Position numbers and translations under genes: made by a program. DNA of 64,000 nt from Littorina saxatilis (Eukaryota; Mollusca; Gastropoda; Littorinimorpha; Littorinidae): positions 54,067,591-54,131,590 of the forward strand of contig NC_090252.1 of assembly GCF_037325665.1 (NCBI RefSeq). Reading direction: 5' to 3'. Below, piece by piece: positions 1-11,000 of this stretch. Under the pieces are notes generated by a model. That model searched no databases and was not told the origin of the DNA. It saw only the letters and a list, made by a program, of their open reading frames with translations. Each line of letters opens with the position of its first letter. Position 1 is the stretch's first letter.

Positions 1-1202
1 ATACAGTGGGGGGGGGGGGGGGGAGTACATACTGCTGTATCTGTATATGTAGATGTAGGTGTTTTGTCCTGTTACAGTGGGGGGGGGGGGGGGGTGGAGT
101 ACATACTCATGATACTGCTGAATCTGTAGCTGTAAGTGTGGTTTGCACTGTTACAGTTGGGGGATGGGGTGTATGTATACTGATGTATCTGTAGCTGTAG
201 GTGTGTGTATTGCATTGTAACACTTGGGGGGGGGGGGGGGGGTACATACTGATCTATCTGTAGCTGGTGGTGTGTTTTGCACTGATGCACACTTGGGGGG
301 GGGGGGGTGTACATACTGCTGAATCTGTAGCTGTAGGTGTGTTTTGCACAGTAACACTGGGGAGGGGGGGGGTGTACATACTGCTGAATCTGTAGCTGGA
401 GGTGTGTTTTGTACTGTTACACTTGGGGGGGGGGGGGGGGGGGCGGTTGTACATACTGATGTATCTGTAGCTGTAGGTGTGTTATGTACTGTTACAGTAG
501 GGGGGGAGGGGGGGGTTGAACATACTGCCGTATATGTAGCTGTAGGTGTGTTTTGCACACAGGGGGGGGGGGGGGGGGTTGAACATACTGCTGTATCTGT
601 AGCTCTAAGTGTTTTGCACTCTACACGGGGGAAGGCGGTGGAGTGTTGTACATACTGCTGTAGGGAAGTTTTGTACTGTTACATTGGTGGCAGCGGGGGG
701 AGGGGGGGTGTACATAATTCTGAATCTGTAGCTGTAAATGAGTTCTGTACTGTTGCAGTGGGGGGGGGGGGGGGGGGGGTTGTACATACTGCTGTATCTC
801 ATAATCTGTAGCTGTAGGTGTGTTTTGCACTGTTACACGGGGGGGGGGGGGGGGGGTTGAACACACTGCTGTATCTGTAGCAGTAGGTGCGATTTGAGCT
901 GTTACAGTTGGGAGGGGGGGGGGGGGGGTGTACATACTGCTGTAGCTGTAGGTGTTTTTTACACTGTTACACTTGGATTGGGGGAGGGTTGTACACACTG
1001 CTGTATCTGTAGGTTTGTTTTCCACTGTAACACTGGGGGGAGGGGGGGGGGTTGTACTGCTGTAGCTGTAAGTGAATTTTGCACTGTTACACTTGGGGGG
1101 GGGGGGGGGGTGGTACATACTGCTGTATCTGTAGCTGCATGATATACTGCTGTAGTTGTACGGGGAGGGGGGGTACATACTGCTGTAGCTGTTAGTGATT
1201 TT
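1..1202. repeat. G-run minisatellite, left block
   Basis: About twenty tandem units of roughly 50-60 bp. Each has a run of 8-20 G followed by a conserved stretch reading roughly tacatactgctgtatctg, tagctgtaggtgtg, then ttttgcactgttacac. Unit length varies mainly in the G run. The apparent open frames on both strands are by-products of the repeat, so no gene is called. The G runs make G-quadruplex formation plausible and exact run lengths unreliable. Confidence 0.95.
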
Positions 1203-2835
1203 TGACTCACATGCGAAGCAAAAGTGAGTCTATGTACTCACCCGAGTCGTCCGTCCGTCCGTCCGGACGTCCGGAAAACTTTAACGTTGGATATTTCTTG
1301 GACACTATTCAGTCTATCAGTACCAAATTTGGCAAGATGGTGTATGATGACAAGGCCCCAAAAAACATACATAGCATCTTGACCTTGCTTCAAGGTCAAG
1401 GTCGCAGGGGCCATAAATGTGTTCTAAAAAACAGCTATTTTTCACATTTTTGACTCACATGCGAAGCAAAAGTGAGTCTATGTACTCACCCGAGTCGTCC
1501 GTCCGTCCGTCCGTCCGTCCGTCCGTCCGGACGTCCGTCCGGAAAACTTTAACGTTGGATATTTCTTGGACGCTATTCAGTCTATCAGTACCAAATTTGG
1601 CAAGATGGTGTATGATGACAAGGCCCCCAAAAACATACATAGCATCTTGACCTTGCTTCAAGGTCAAGGTCGCAGGGGCCATAAATGTTGCCTAAAAAAC
1701 AGCTATTTTTCACATTTTTCCCATTTTCTCTGAAGTTTTTGAGATTCAATACCTCACCTATATATGATATATAGGGCAAAGTAAGCCCCATCTTTTGATA
1801 CCAGTTTGGTTTACCTTGCTTCAAGGTCAAGGTCACAGGAGCTCTTCAAAGTTGGATTGTATACATATTTTGAAGTGACCTTGACCCTGAACTATGGAAG
1901 ATAACTGTTTCAAACTTAAAAATTATGTGGGGCACATGTTATGCTTTCATCATGAGACACATTTGGTCACATATGATCAAGGTCAAGGTCACTTTGACCC
2001 TTATGAAATGTGACCAAAATAAGGTAGTGAACCACTAAAAGTGACCATATCTCATGGTAGAAAGAGCCAATAAGCACCATTGTACTTCCTATGTCTTGAA
2101 TTAACAGCTTTGTGTTGCATGACCTTGGATGACCTTGACCTTGGGTCAAGGTCACATGTATTTTGGTAGGAAAAATGTGTAAAGCAGTTCTTAGTGTATG
2201 ATGTCATTGCTATGTAAGCATGTGAGTCGTATGGGCTTTGCCCTTCTTGTTCACATTTTCTCTGAAGTTTTTGAGATTGAATACCTCACCTATATATGAT
2301 ATATAGGGCAAAGTAAGCCCCATCTTTTGATACCAGTTTGGTTTACCTTGCTTCAAATCAAGGTCAAGGTCACAGGAGCTCTTCAAAGTTGGATTGTATA
2401 CATATTTTGAAGTGACCTTGACCCTGAACTATGGAAGATAACTGTTTCAAACTTAAAAATTATGTGTGGCACATGTTATGCTTTCATCATGAGACACATT
2501 TGGTCACATATGATCAAGGTCAAGGTCACTTTGACCCTTATGAAATGTGACCAAAATAAGGTAGTGAACCACTAAAAGTGACCATATCTCATGGTAGAAA
2601 GAGCCAATAAGCACCATTGTACTTCCTATGTCTTGAATTAACAGCTTTGTGTTGCATGACCTTGGATGACCTTGACCTTGGGTCAAGGTCACATGTATTT
2701 TGGTAGAAAAAATGTGTAAAGCAGTTCTTAGTATATGATGTCATTGCTAGGTTTAGTTGTTTGACCTTGACCCTGAAGGCCAAGGTCATGTAAAGGTCAA
2801 GCATGTGAGTCGTATGGGCTTTGCCCTTCTTGTTT
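1203..2835 (+). mobile_element. Self-nested 0.8 kb non-autonomous element
   Basis: An outer copy (1203-1450 plus 2260-2835) is split by a full inner copy (1451-2249). Both copies start tgactcacatgcgaag, carry a (tccg)n run, and end gggctttgcccttcttgt. The inner copy is flanked by a 9-10 bp duplication, ttcacatttt, at 1441-1450 and 2250-2259. No coding capacity is visible. The element carries many caaggtcaaggtcac-type motifs. It sits inside the G-run minisatellite. The 9-10 bp duplication would fit a MULE-like transposase, but the family is not identified. Confidence 0.85.
1451..2249 (+). mobile_element. Inner copy of the gactcac element
   Basis: This is the complete inner copy and defines the unit at about 800 bp. 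Just inside both ends lies an inverted gactcacatgc motif. The match between the inner right half and the outer right half (2260-2835) is close, with small differences such as an extra ~50 bp in the outer copy near 2755-2800. I infer that the two insertions were not far apart in time. Confidence 0.8.
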
Positions 2836-3853
2836 ATACTGCTGTAGCTGTACGGGGAGGGGGGGTATACTGCTGTAGCTGTTAGTGATTTTTGCACTGT
2901 TACAGGGGGGGGGGGGGGGGTGGAGTACATACTGCTGAATCTGTAGCTGTAAGTGTGGTTTGCACTGTTACACTTGGGGGGTGGGGTGTACATACTGATG
3001 TATCTGTAGCTGTAGGTATTGCATTGTAACACTTGGGAGGGGGGGGGGTACATACTGATCTATCTGTAGCTGTAGGCGTGTTTTGTACTGTTACACTTGG
3101 GGGGGGGGGCGGTTTGTACATACTGATGTAGCTGTAGGTGTGTTATGTACTGTTACAGTAGGCGGGGAGGGGGGGGGGGGGGGTTGAACATACTGCTGTA
3201 TCTGTAGGTCTAGGTGTGTTTTGCACTCTACACGGGGGAAGGCGGTTGAGTGTTGTACATACTGCTGTATCTGAAGCTGTAGGTATGTTTTGTACTGTTA
3301 CAGTGGTGGCAGCGGGGGGAGGGGGATGTACATAATTCTGAATCTATAGCTGTAAATGAGTTTTGTACTGTTACCGTGGTGGGGGGGGGGGGGGGTGTAC
3401 ATACTGCTGTAGCTGTAGGTGTGTTTTGCACTGTTACTAAGGGGGAGGGGAGGTGTACATACTGCTGTAGCTGTAGCTGTAAGTAATGTTTGCACTGTTA
3501 CACTTGGGGGGTTGTATATACTGCTGAATCTGTTGCTGTAGGTGTGTTTTATACTGTAATACTGAGGGGGGGGGGGTGTATACGGCTGTATCTGTAGCTG
3601 TAGGTGTGTTTTGTACTGTTACAGTGAGGGCGGTAGGGGCGGGGGGTTCTACATACTGCTGTATCTGTAGCTGATGTGTTTTGCACTGTTACACTGGGGG
3701 GGGGGGGGGGGGGTTGTACACACTGCTGTATCTGTAGGTTTGTTTTCCACTGTAACACTGGGGGGAGGGGGGTTATACTGCTGTAGCTGTAAGTGAATTT
3801 TGCACTGTTACACTTGGGGTGGTGGTGGTACATACTGCTGTATCTGTAGCTGC
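2836..3853. repeat. G-run minisatellite, right block
   Basis: The same 50-60 bp G-run units continue after the nested element. The unit just right of the element repeats the one just left of it (tgctgtagctgtacgggg), which fits an insertion into a tandem array. No gene is seen. Confidence 0.95.
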
Positions 3854-4353
3854 ACCCAGCCAGCAAGACATTAGCGGCCGATAGTCGGCCGAACACCCTT
3901 CAAAAAGTCGGGCAGGTGACGTCAAAAGATACGACGCGGGTGTTGGCCCGAATAACTTTTGCAAAGAGGCAACGAGGAGGCCGACAGGCGGCCGAACACC
4001 TGTACTATGGCGGCACGCATCCGGTCCGATGTTAATCGGCCCGATGGCTTGTTGGACCTGCGGCCCGACACCTTATGCCGACATCGTCCCGATGTCTTCC
4101 CGCTGAAATCGATATCTTCCCGATGTCGGCATAAGGTGTCGGACCGCAGGTCAAACAAGTCATCGGGCCGATTAACATCGGACCGGATGTGTGCCGCCAT
4201 AGTGCAGGTGTTCGGCCGCCTATCGGCCGCCTCGTTGCCTCTTTGCAAAAGTTAGTCGGGCCAACACCCGCGTCGTATGTTTTCACGTCACCGGCCCGAC
4301 TTTTTGAAGGGTGTTCGGCCGATTATCGGCCGCTAATGTCTTGCTGGCTGGGT
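3854..4353. mobile_element. 500 bp foldback (palindromic) element
   Basis: The element begins acccagccagcaagacatt and ends with its reverse complement. The two arms pair along nearly the whole length, with the centre of symmetry near 4103. There is no coding frame with a recognisable domain. It sits at the right edge of the G-run minisatellite. I could not see a clear target-site duplication. It is probably a non-autonomous DNA transposon of foldback type. Confidence 0.9.
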
Positions 4354-4554
4354 TGTGCAGATGGGACATTTCTTTTCTTTCATTTCAATTTTATGAATTA
4401 TCGGATTTAAGCCAATAGTATATCAACTTACAGAATCAATTCATTAAAATAATCTAACCCTGCAGCAACGATATAGATTCATTTTAATTGTGTATTGTGT
4501 ACGTGATTGTGTTTCCATTTATTTAAGGTTTATTTATTTTATAATGTGTATTGT

Positions 4555-4652
4555 TGCTGCTATTAAGATTATTATATTTAAGATTGTAAGGCGCTTAGAA
4601 CTATTTTAGGATTTGCGCCCAATAAATACCCTTATTATTATTATTATTGTTG
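4555..4652 (+). repeat. SINE-like 3' tail
   Basis: The sequence gtaaggcgcttagaac, then tttgcgcccaataaatac, then (att)n resembles the conserved 3' tail of deuterostome/mollusc SINEs and their partner LINEs, which end in short ATT repeats. The 5' body is not recognised. This is a family-level guess from the tail only. Confidence 0.5.
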
Positions 4653-5365
4653 GTATGCCGTGTCCAAGTAAAGGAATGGTGTTATAATAATCATGTCCCA
4701 GGTGCAGAAAGTAGGCTACTGTGCGATCCACCTTGACATTGGTAAGGCCGACAACATAATTATTTGTTTCCGATGACATAGCTAACAAAAAATTACGGTC
4801 GGTAGGTCCGGGTTCTTTGTCTTATTTTGAAGCTTGTTTTTCATTTACACAGACGCACATGGGTTTTTATTGGCAAATGTCTGTAACATCGAACTTTGCT
4901 ATTTTTTTTCATTTTTTTTTTCAATGGGTTCAAAATTAGTTCTGGGGTACGGAGAGAAAAATGGGGTTTGTCTGGTTTCGGATACAATTTGTTTTTTATT
5001 GTGTTTTTTTTTATTGGGGATGGGAGGGAGAGGGGAGGGGGAGGCAAAGGCGAGGCTGTCTGCATTTCCTGCCGATGTTTTTACATCGCTGCAGTGCGAG
5101 CTGACATGTACAGCATCACATTAAGCCTCCCCCCACCCCCCCCCCACCCACCCCCCAAAAAAAAAATGTAATCGATTCCCTGACCTGACCTATTTTTGTC
5201 TCCTCCCAAGCACTCTTTTTGGACACTTTGCCTTCAGAGCTACGCACAAGACAGGGGAGGAAGGGAACTGAGCAAAGTGAAAATGCATGGTGTCTGAACA
5301 ATAAATGTGTCACCTAGCTGCATGCACTATTTCTTTCTTCATTGTCAGTGTAATACTATTATTAC
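4653..5365. other. No gene seen
   Basis: AT-rich sequence with poly-T, poly-C and poly-A runs (5128-5166). Short open frames here have no recognisable domain and no matching splice structure. Confidence 0.6.
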
Positions 5366-5384
5366 CCCTCCCCCCCCCCCCCCC

Positions 5385-5459
<75 letters not shown>
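5366..5459. repeat. C run and (CT)n microsatellite
   Basis: A poly-C run is followed by about 38 CT dinucleotides. The serine-leucine frames across it are artefacts. Confidence 0.97.
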
Positions 5460-5461
<2 letters not shown>

Positions 5462-5516
5462 GGCGTTTGAGTTTTAACTTTTATAGTTTTCTATTTTAGT
5501 GTAAATTGGTAGGGTT

Positions 5517-5610
5517 TCGTGTGTTTGTCGTCCCAAGGACAGATTGTAAGAAAAGGCCCAACCTTAAATCTTTATCCTTGTAAAATAAAGCTCAGTCTCA
5601 GTCTCTCTTA
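5517..5610 (+). repeat. Non-LTR retroposon 3' tail
   Basis: The motif ggacagattgtaagaaaagg, followed by ccttgtaaaataaagctc and a short cagtct repeat, looks like the 3' end of a LINE or a SINE sharing its tail. No coding part is present. Confidence 0.4.
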
Positions 5611-5613
5611 GTC

Positions 5614-5897
5614 TCGGCCGCTCTGACGGGGATAGCCGGACACTGAAACGGCTCTGACGGGGATAGTTTAGGGACACTGACTGAAACAGCTCCGACGGGG
5701 ATAGTTTAGGGACACTGACTGAAACAGCTCCGACGGGGATAGTTTAGGGACACTGACTGAAACAGCTCCGACGGGGATAGTTTAGGGACACTGACTGAAA
5801 CAGCTCCGACGGGGATAGTTTAGGGACACTGGAACGGCTCTGACGGGGATAGTTTAGGGACACTGGAACGGCTCTGACGGGGATAGTTTAGGGACAC
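5614..5897. repeat. 36-40 bp satellite, left part
   Basis: About seven tandem units of the type ggctctgacggggatag + tttagggacactg(actg)aaac. The array resumes at 13992 on the far side of the BEL/Pao element, so it was one array before that insertion. Confidence 0.95.
5893..5897. repeat. Target-site duplication of the BEL/Pao element, left
   Basis: The five bases gacac immediately precede the left LTR and are repeated at 13992-13996 after the right LTR. A 5 bp duplication is usual for BEL/Pao. Confidence 0.9.
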
Positions 5898-7376
5898 TGT
5901 GCTTGCCCTTGAGTAGCTGTAAGATTCTGTGATGGCTTATATAAATTCTGGAGGATGTAATTTTGGTGCTATAAAGAACCGACGCGCTCACAAAACAAAA
6001 CGAACACTAGAATTGGAAAATTAATTAAAGTTTATTGAATACTTGTCGATGTCATGGTAATCCGGAATCAGCTCATAATATCAATATATAAAAGGCTAAA
6101 CATAAATCTATGGAGAGGCTAAGTAACCTATATCGGAGCGTGGCGGAAAAACTAAACTAAGTTTAGTTTTGTGAATTAAAGCTAAAATGTGAAGTAGAAA
6201 GGACTAGTTTGAGTGAGAGTGCAGAACAGTAGAGTGTGAAGCGTGGAGCATGGAGCGAGAAGCGCGGAGCGGTGAGCGAGAAGCGCGGAGCGAGGTGCGA
6301 GAAGCGCGGAGCGGTGGAAACTGATAGAAAAGAAAGAACTAAACTTAGAATTCGAAACATCAAACTAAACATCAAAGATGGACGTCAAAATGGCGGCCGA
6401 AACAAGATGGCGGCAAATCAATAAAAAATCACCAAGACAAAAATATGTTAGAAAAACCCTACATAGAATAAACGTAGGACACAGAAACGGAAAGAAGACA
6501 AAGAAACGGACAGAAGACACAGAGACGGAAAGAAGACAAAGAAACGGACAGAAGACACAGAGACGAAAAGAAGACACAGAAACGGACAGAAGACAAAGAA
6601 ACGGACAGAAGACACAGAAACGGACAGAAGACAAAGATTCAAAACGAAAATTACACGAATTCGGTAAATAAAAGAAACATAGTCAGAAATGGATACTCGC
6701 CTTTGACAGCATCAATAATCTAAAACAGACTCAAGGCGAGCAACTGAACCTGAACTACAAAATAACTTAAAAACAAAACTGGAGGCTGGCAGAAAACACT
6801 GGGCCCCGGAACAGAGCAAAAAAATCTATCTATCCTAAAACATCTTGTTCCGTGAACGGCTTCCCAGTAAGTGACGACGAAAACAGGCTATCCACCACAG
6901 AGGTGAACTAAAAATACTGCGCGTTACTACACTATTACTGTTGCAAAACATGCGTCCCGTGCTCTCCGGGGAAAAACTCCATAGGCTGTCCAGCGTGAGC
7001 CATACAGGCACATGAAATTAAAATCAGAAAAACGCCGGCCACACTACCTTGTTTATAAATTAGTTCGTTACAATATTTAACGTCATTAAAACAAAACCAA
7101 AGTTCGTACCAGGACGCTCATACTTAATAAAGAAAAATAAAAGATAAAGAGCGAGCTAGACCCGCACGCGAACCTACAGAGGTGGTTGCAAAATGGGAAC
7201 AATTAGGGACAAAAGTGAGAAAAGTGAAAGAAAAGAGGTGAGAAGGAGATCAGAAAAAGGGGAAACCACCACCACGGAAAGTCGCATGCGAGTCAAGCTA
7301 GAAACATGACTAAAAAACACAAGCAAAACAAAAAGAATCTAAATACACAGAAGGCTCCTTAGCAGGGGCATTCACA
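5898..7376 (-). repeat. BEL/Pao 3' LTR
   Basis: 1479 bp with tgtg...caca ends. Inside are two small tandem arrays: gagaagcgcggagcg-type units near 6240-6315, and acggacagaagacaaag-type units near 6474-6640. The same arrays occur in the other LTR. Confidence 0.95.
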
Positions 7377-7386
7377 TTCCCCCCTC
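7377..7386 (-). other. Polypurine tract of the BEL/Pao element
   Basis: On the - strand, gaggggggaa abuts the 3' LTR. This is the position and composition expected of the plus-strand primer. It supports the - orientation of the element. Confidence 0.8.
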
Positions 7387-8072
7387 GAAGACATCTTAGT
7401 CTTTACAAAAGTCGACATAAAAAATCAACAAAAATCATCGAATACATGCGTGGTTCAAAAACAAAATCCGAAACATTACAGAATCCTTTTGGCATTATCC
7501 AAAACGTAGCTGTTCGAAACGCACTCTCATACGTGGTTCAAAATACAAAAAATCCGAAACGTTACAGAATCCTTTCGGCATTATCCAAAACGTAGCTGTT
7601 CGAAACGCACTCTCAATGAGTCTCAATCTAAAAAATCACACGTGTTCTTTCAACAAATGTAACATCATATTTCGTCGGTCCGTCACTGTCAACATACCGT
7701 GTCAACATTATTCTTACACCTTTACATAAACCGCAACTCAGTATAAAAGACTGTAGTCGCAACCTACAGAAGAATACAAATGAAAAACATCTTCCGTCTT
7801 CTTAATCATAAGCACAGGCATCCGCACGCGGGAAGGACTAAACAAACCGATCCATTAAGCGCTTGCCTCTGCCAAGAGCTTTCGTTCCAAAATGCGGAAC
7901 CAAAAACATATATACAAATGGAGAGAAATCACAAAGTCACAAAATATTTGCATTAAGACGAAATTTTCTCCCCAAATCAAAACAGCGCCACCTGTCAAAA
8001 AAGGCGAACGGATTACGTCAGACCAAAACATGCACAAACGGTCTGTCGAAACAGTAACGTTCACTGGAAAAG
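7387..8072 (-). other. BEL/Pao 3' untranslated stretch
   Basis: Internal non-coding sequence between the coding part and the 3' LTR. It holds a tandem duplication of about 87 bp (roughly 7450-7620), visible from the repeated acgtagctgttcgaaacgc. Confidence 0.75.
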
Positions 8073-11000
8073 TCATTGGGTGTCCGGGTCTGCCTTCACC
8101 AGCACGGTCAGCTTAGAGATGGGGCGCCAGTAGTAGAAAGTGGAATGGCTCGTCTTCGAGGTGACCTTGACAGTCTTGAGCTTGCAGGTTCGCACGAGTC
8201 CATCATCGCTGGGGCGAACCTCCGTCACGAGCCCAAGAGGCCAATCTGCTCTGCATACGGCTTCGTCACGTAGCACGACGACATCTCCGACAGCAACGTT
8301 ACGTTGGGGAAGAAGCCACTTTCTTCTTCGTTGTGGTCTTCTTCGTTGTGGTCTTCTTCGTACTGGTCTTCTTCGTACTGGTCTTCTTCGTCGTGGTCTT
8401 CTTCGTTGTGGTCTGGTCAAAATCCTTTCCATGACATGGAGAGGGTCGGAGATTCTGGGTTCGGCGAGTGTCGTGCGATATACGGAAGCGACTGATTCAC
8501 CTTCGTACTCGCTGAGACAATGTTCTGTCAGAGACACGTGCATCACGTCATGGACAGACTGTTTTGGCGACACTTGTCCCAGTATCGTCCAACCCAACGG
8601 TGTGAGAACGGCGTATGGGTCTCCCTTGATGACTCTCTCTGGCATGAATAGCTCTGCATGATCGTAGCCAATCAACAACCCGGGAGTGCAGCCTTCGAGC
8701 AACGGGGGAATCTCGCTGGCAATATGACTCAAATGCTTGATGTTACGAGCGGTCTCTGATGTTGGTATGTTCTCAGTGTCATTGGTGAGATGGTCCGTCG
8801 TGTAGAGCGTTTTCATGTTGTGGGAAACATTGGAGTTGAGGGCCTTGACACACAATCCGGTCACTCTCTGACATTCGATATGAGTGTTCTGAGAAGTCAT
8901 AGTGTTCAGCCTCAATGACGCTGGCTCAGAATGAGTGTTCAGCTTGTCACTCAAAGATTCAGTAACGAAGGAGATGCAAGACATGGTGTCAAGCAGCGCG
9001 TATGTCGTATGCTCTACCGTGGGATTCTCTTTCGTCGAAACTCTGACCGGAACAATCATGGTAGCTCTGACTGGTCTGTCTGACTTGTTGGTCGTCGCGA
9101 ATGCTGATCCAGAGGCAGAAACACGGGCATCTTGACTGATACAGACAAACCTTGAAGAATCTGGCGGTCCCCGGGCATTCCGTTGCTGATTGGGAATCTT
9201 CTTCCTGTAGCTAGGCGCTCCATGCAGCATAGTGAGATGTGGGCCTTGGCACTTGTCGCATATCGCCCTGGTAGTGCAGTCTACACTTCTATGGTCAGTC
9301 TTTCTGGCACAGGAGAAGCACAAGGACGTTTCGTACATGAAGTGTTTCCTGTCCTCAACGGGAATCTCATCGAACCTCTGGCATCTGAGTAGAGGATGAG
9401 AAGAAGAGCTGGTCGGAAAACGAACGGTACAAAAGGGACAGACTTCGTCGCAGTTCGTATTCAGGACAGTTTTCGCGTGATGCTGACAAAGACATTTGTC
9501 ACACTCTTGACATGCAGATGCAGTAGAACAATCCGTACTGTACGATGTTCTCTTGGGGACTGATGAACTGGCGGTCTGTGAGGTGGAAGAGGCGGCAGAT
9601 TTGCTGGAGGAGAAAAGGGGCTCGCAAAGGATGTCTGCCTCTGTCTTGATGAAAGCTGACAACTCCTCAAAGGTAGGGTAGCGTTTCTTCTCGTTCTTGG
9701 TCTTGTTTACTTTCCGCACCCAGTTTCTGACCAACCAATCTGGAAGCTTGCTCATGAGTGTCTTGTGATAGGCTTGGTCTTCCAGATTCTGTAGCTGGCC
9801 TATCACTCGGCTCGCCACAAGGCATTGTCCAAGAAAGTCCGAGAAGGCACGGAGGGCTTGTCCATCTTTGGGTTTGATTACCGGCCATGCATCTAGTTTC
9901 TCTCGGAAGGCTCTGGCAACGACGAAAGAACTGCCGAATCTTTCCTCCAGCGTCTGAAGGGCCTGCTGATAGGCCTGGGCATCCCTGATCAGAAAGAGTC
10001 CCTTGACCGCATCCTTCGCCGGACCGTCCAAGTACTTCTCCAAGTAGAGGAGCTTTTCCTCTGCAGAAACGCCCTGCCGCTCAATCAAAAGAGTGAATGA
10101 GGACCTCCAGAGAGGGTACGTCAAAGGATCTCCTGAAAACGTAGTGGGCTCCTGCGTCGGTAACCTGTTGATCAGGAGAGCCTCAGCTAGAGTACGAGCT
10201 AGGGCAGAACCCTCGGAGAGCGCTGGCTGGCCTTGCATCTGAGGAAGGTATGCATCTTGCCCGTAGTAGACGTCTGAAGGGCTCGTGACCGGAGCCTCTT
10301 GAAAACCATGCTGTGTATAGTCAGTGTCAGGAGCAAAGCTAGCAGCGTGGTCATATTGCGGCGTTTGCATGGGAGGATGCATGACAGAAGGCCCATATGC
10401 AAAGCTTGGCACATAGGTCGGAGACTCTCGGGAGGTCATGGCAGGAAAAGGACCAGGGAAAGGCCCGGGAAAAGGTCTCGCTGATGGATTGAGGGATTTG
10501 TGAGGGAAACGGGAAGGCGCGTAGATCTGGCGAGGACGATCTTCGTGGCTTGGAATCTCAGCTTTGACAAACTGAGGCCGAAAGGAGGTCGCGAATTGGC
10601 CTCCGACTCTTGTCGTCATCGTGGTGGCTGTAGTCATCGTCGTAGTGGTAGGAGCCGTGGCTGTGACCGCTGCTGGAAGTGGGTGAGAAGCGGAGACAGG
10701 TTGAGCAAGGGTCCTGGAGATGCCTCGAAGAGTGTCGCGGATATCCTCGGCGGCCGACTGGAGATGCGAAGGGGCATAAGCCCTGACCTCCGTGGGCTTC
10801 TGAAGTGGCGGGAGTCCAGGCTTGGCTGCCGCAGGCTGATGTTGCCCAGAGACGAGGGTGTAGGCTTCCGGCTGGTGACGCGGGCGGGCGTAGGTGTCGG
10901 CTGTCGCAGGCTTATATGTATCTTGTGTGTGCTGTGTGTGCCTATCATACCCTACCGCCACATCTCCTATGCTCTCTGTGTGTGTACCTACATGCAGGGG

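Noticed and set aside
6-1178. Many Gly/Val- or Pro-rich open frames on both strands
   Set aside because: They arise from the G-run minisatellite, shift with run length and have no domain.
5305-5499. Ser/Leu repeat frames over CT microsatellites (also 15161-15426, 16703-16918, 30861-31110)
   Set aside because: Dinucleotide repeat artefacts.
6163-6671. Open frames inside the LTR, repeated at 12778-13286
   Set aside because: They are by-products of small tandem arrays in the LTR and occur identically in both LTRs.
8140-8661. Plus-strand frame opposite the BEL/Pao coding region
   Set aside because: It mirrors a simple repeat in the - strand coding region and has no domain.
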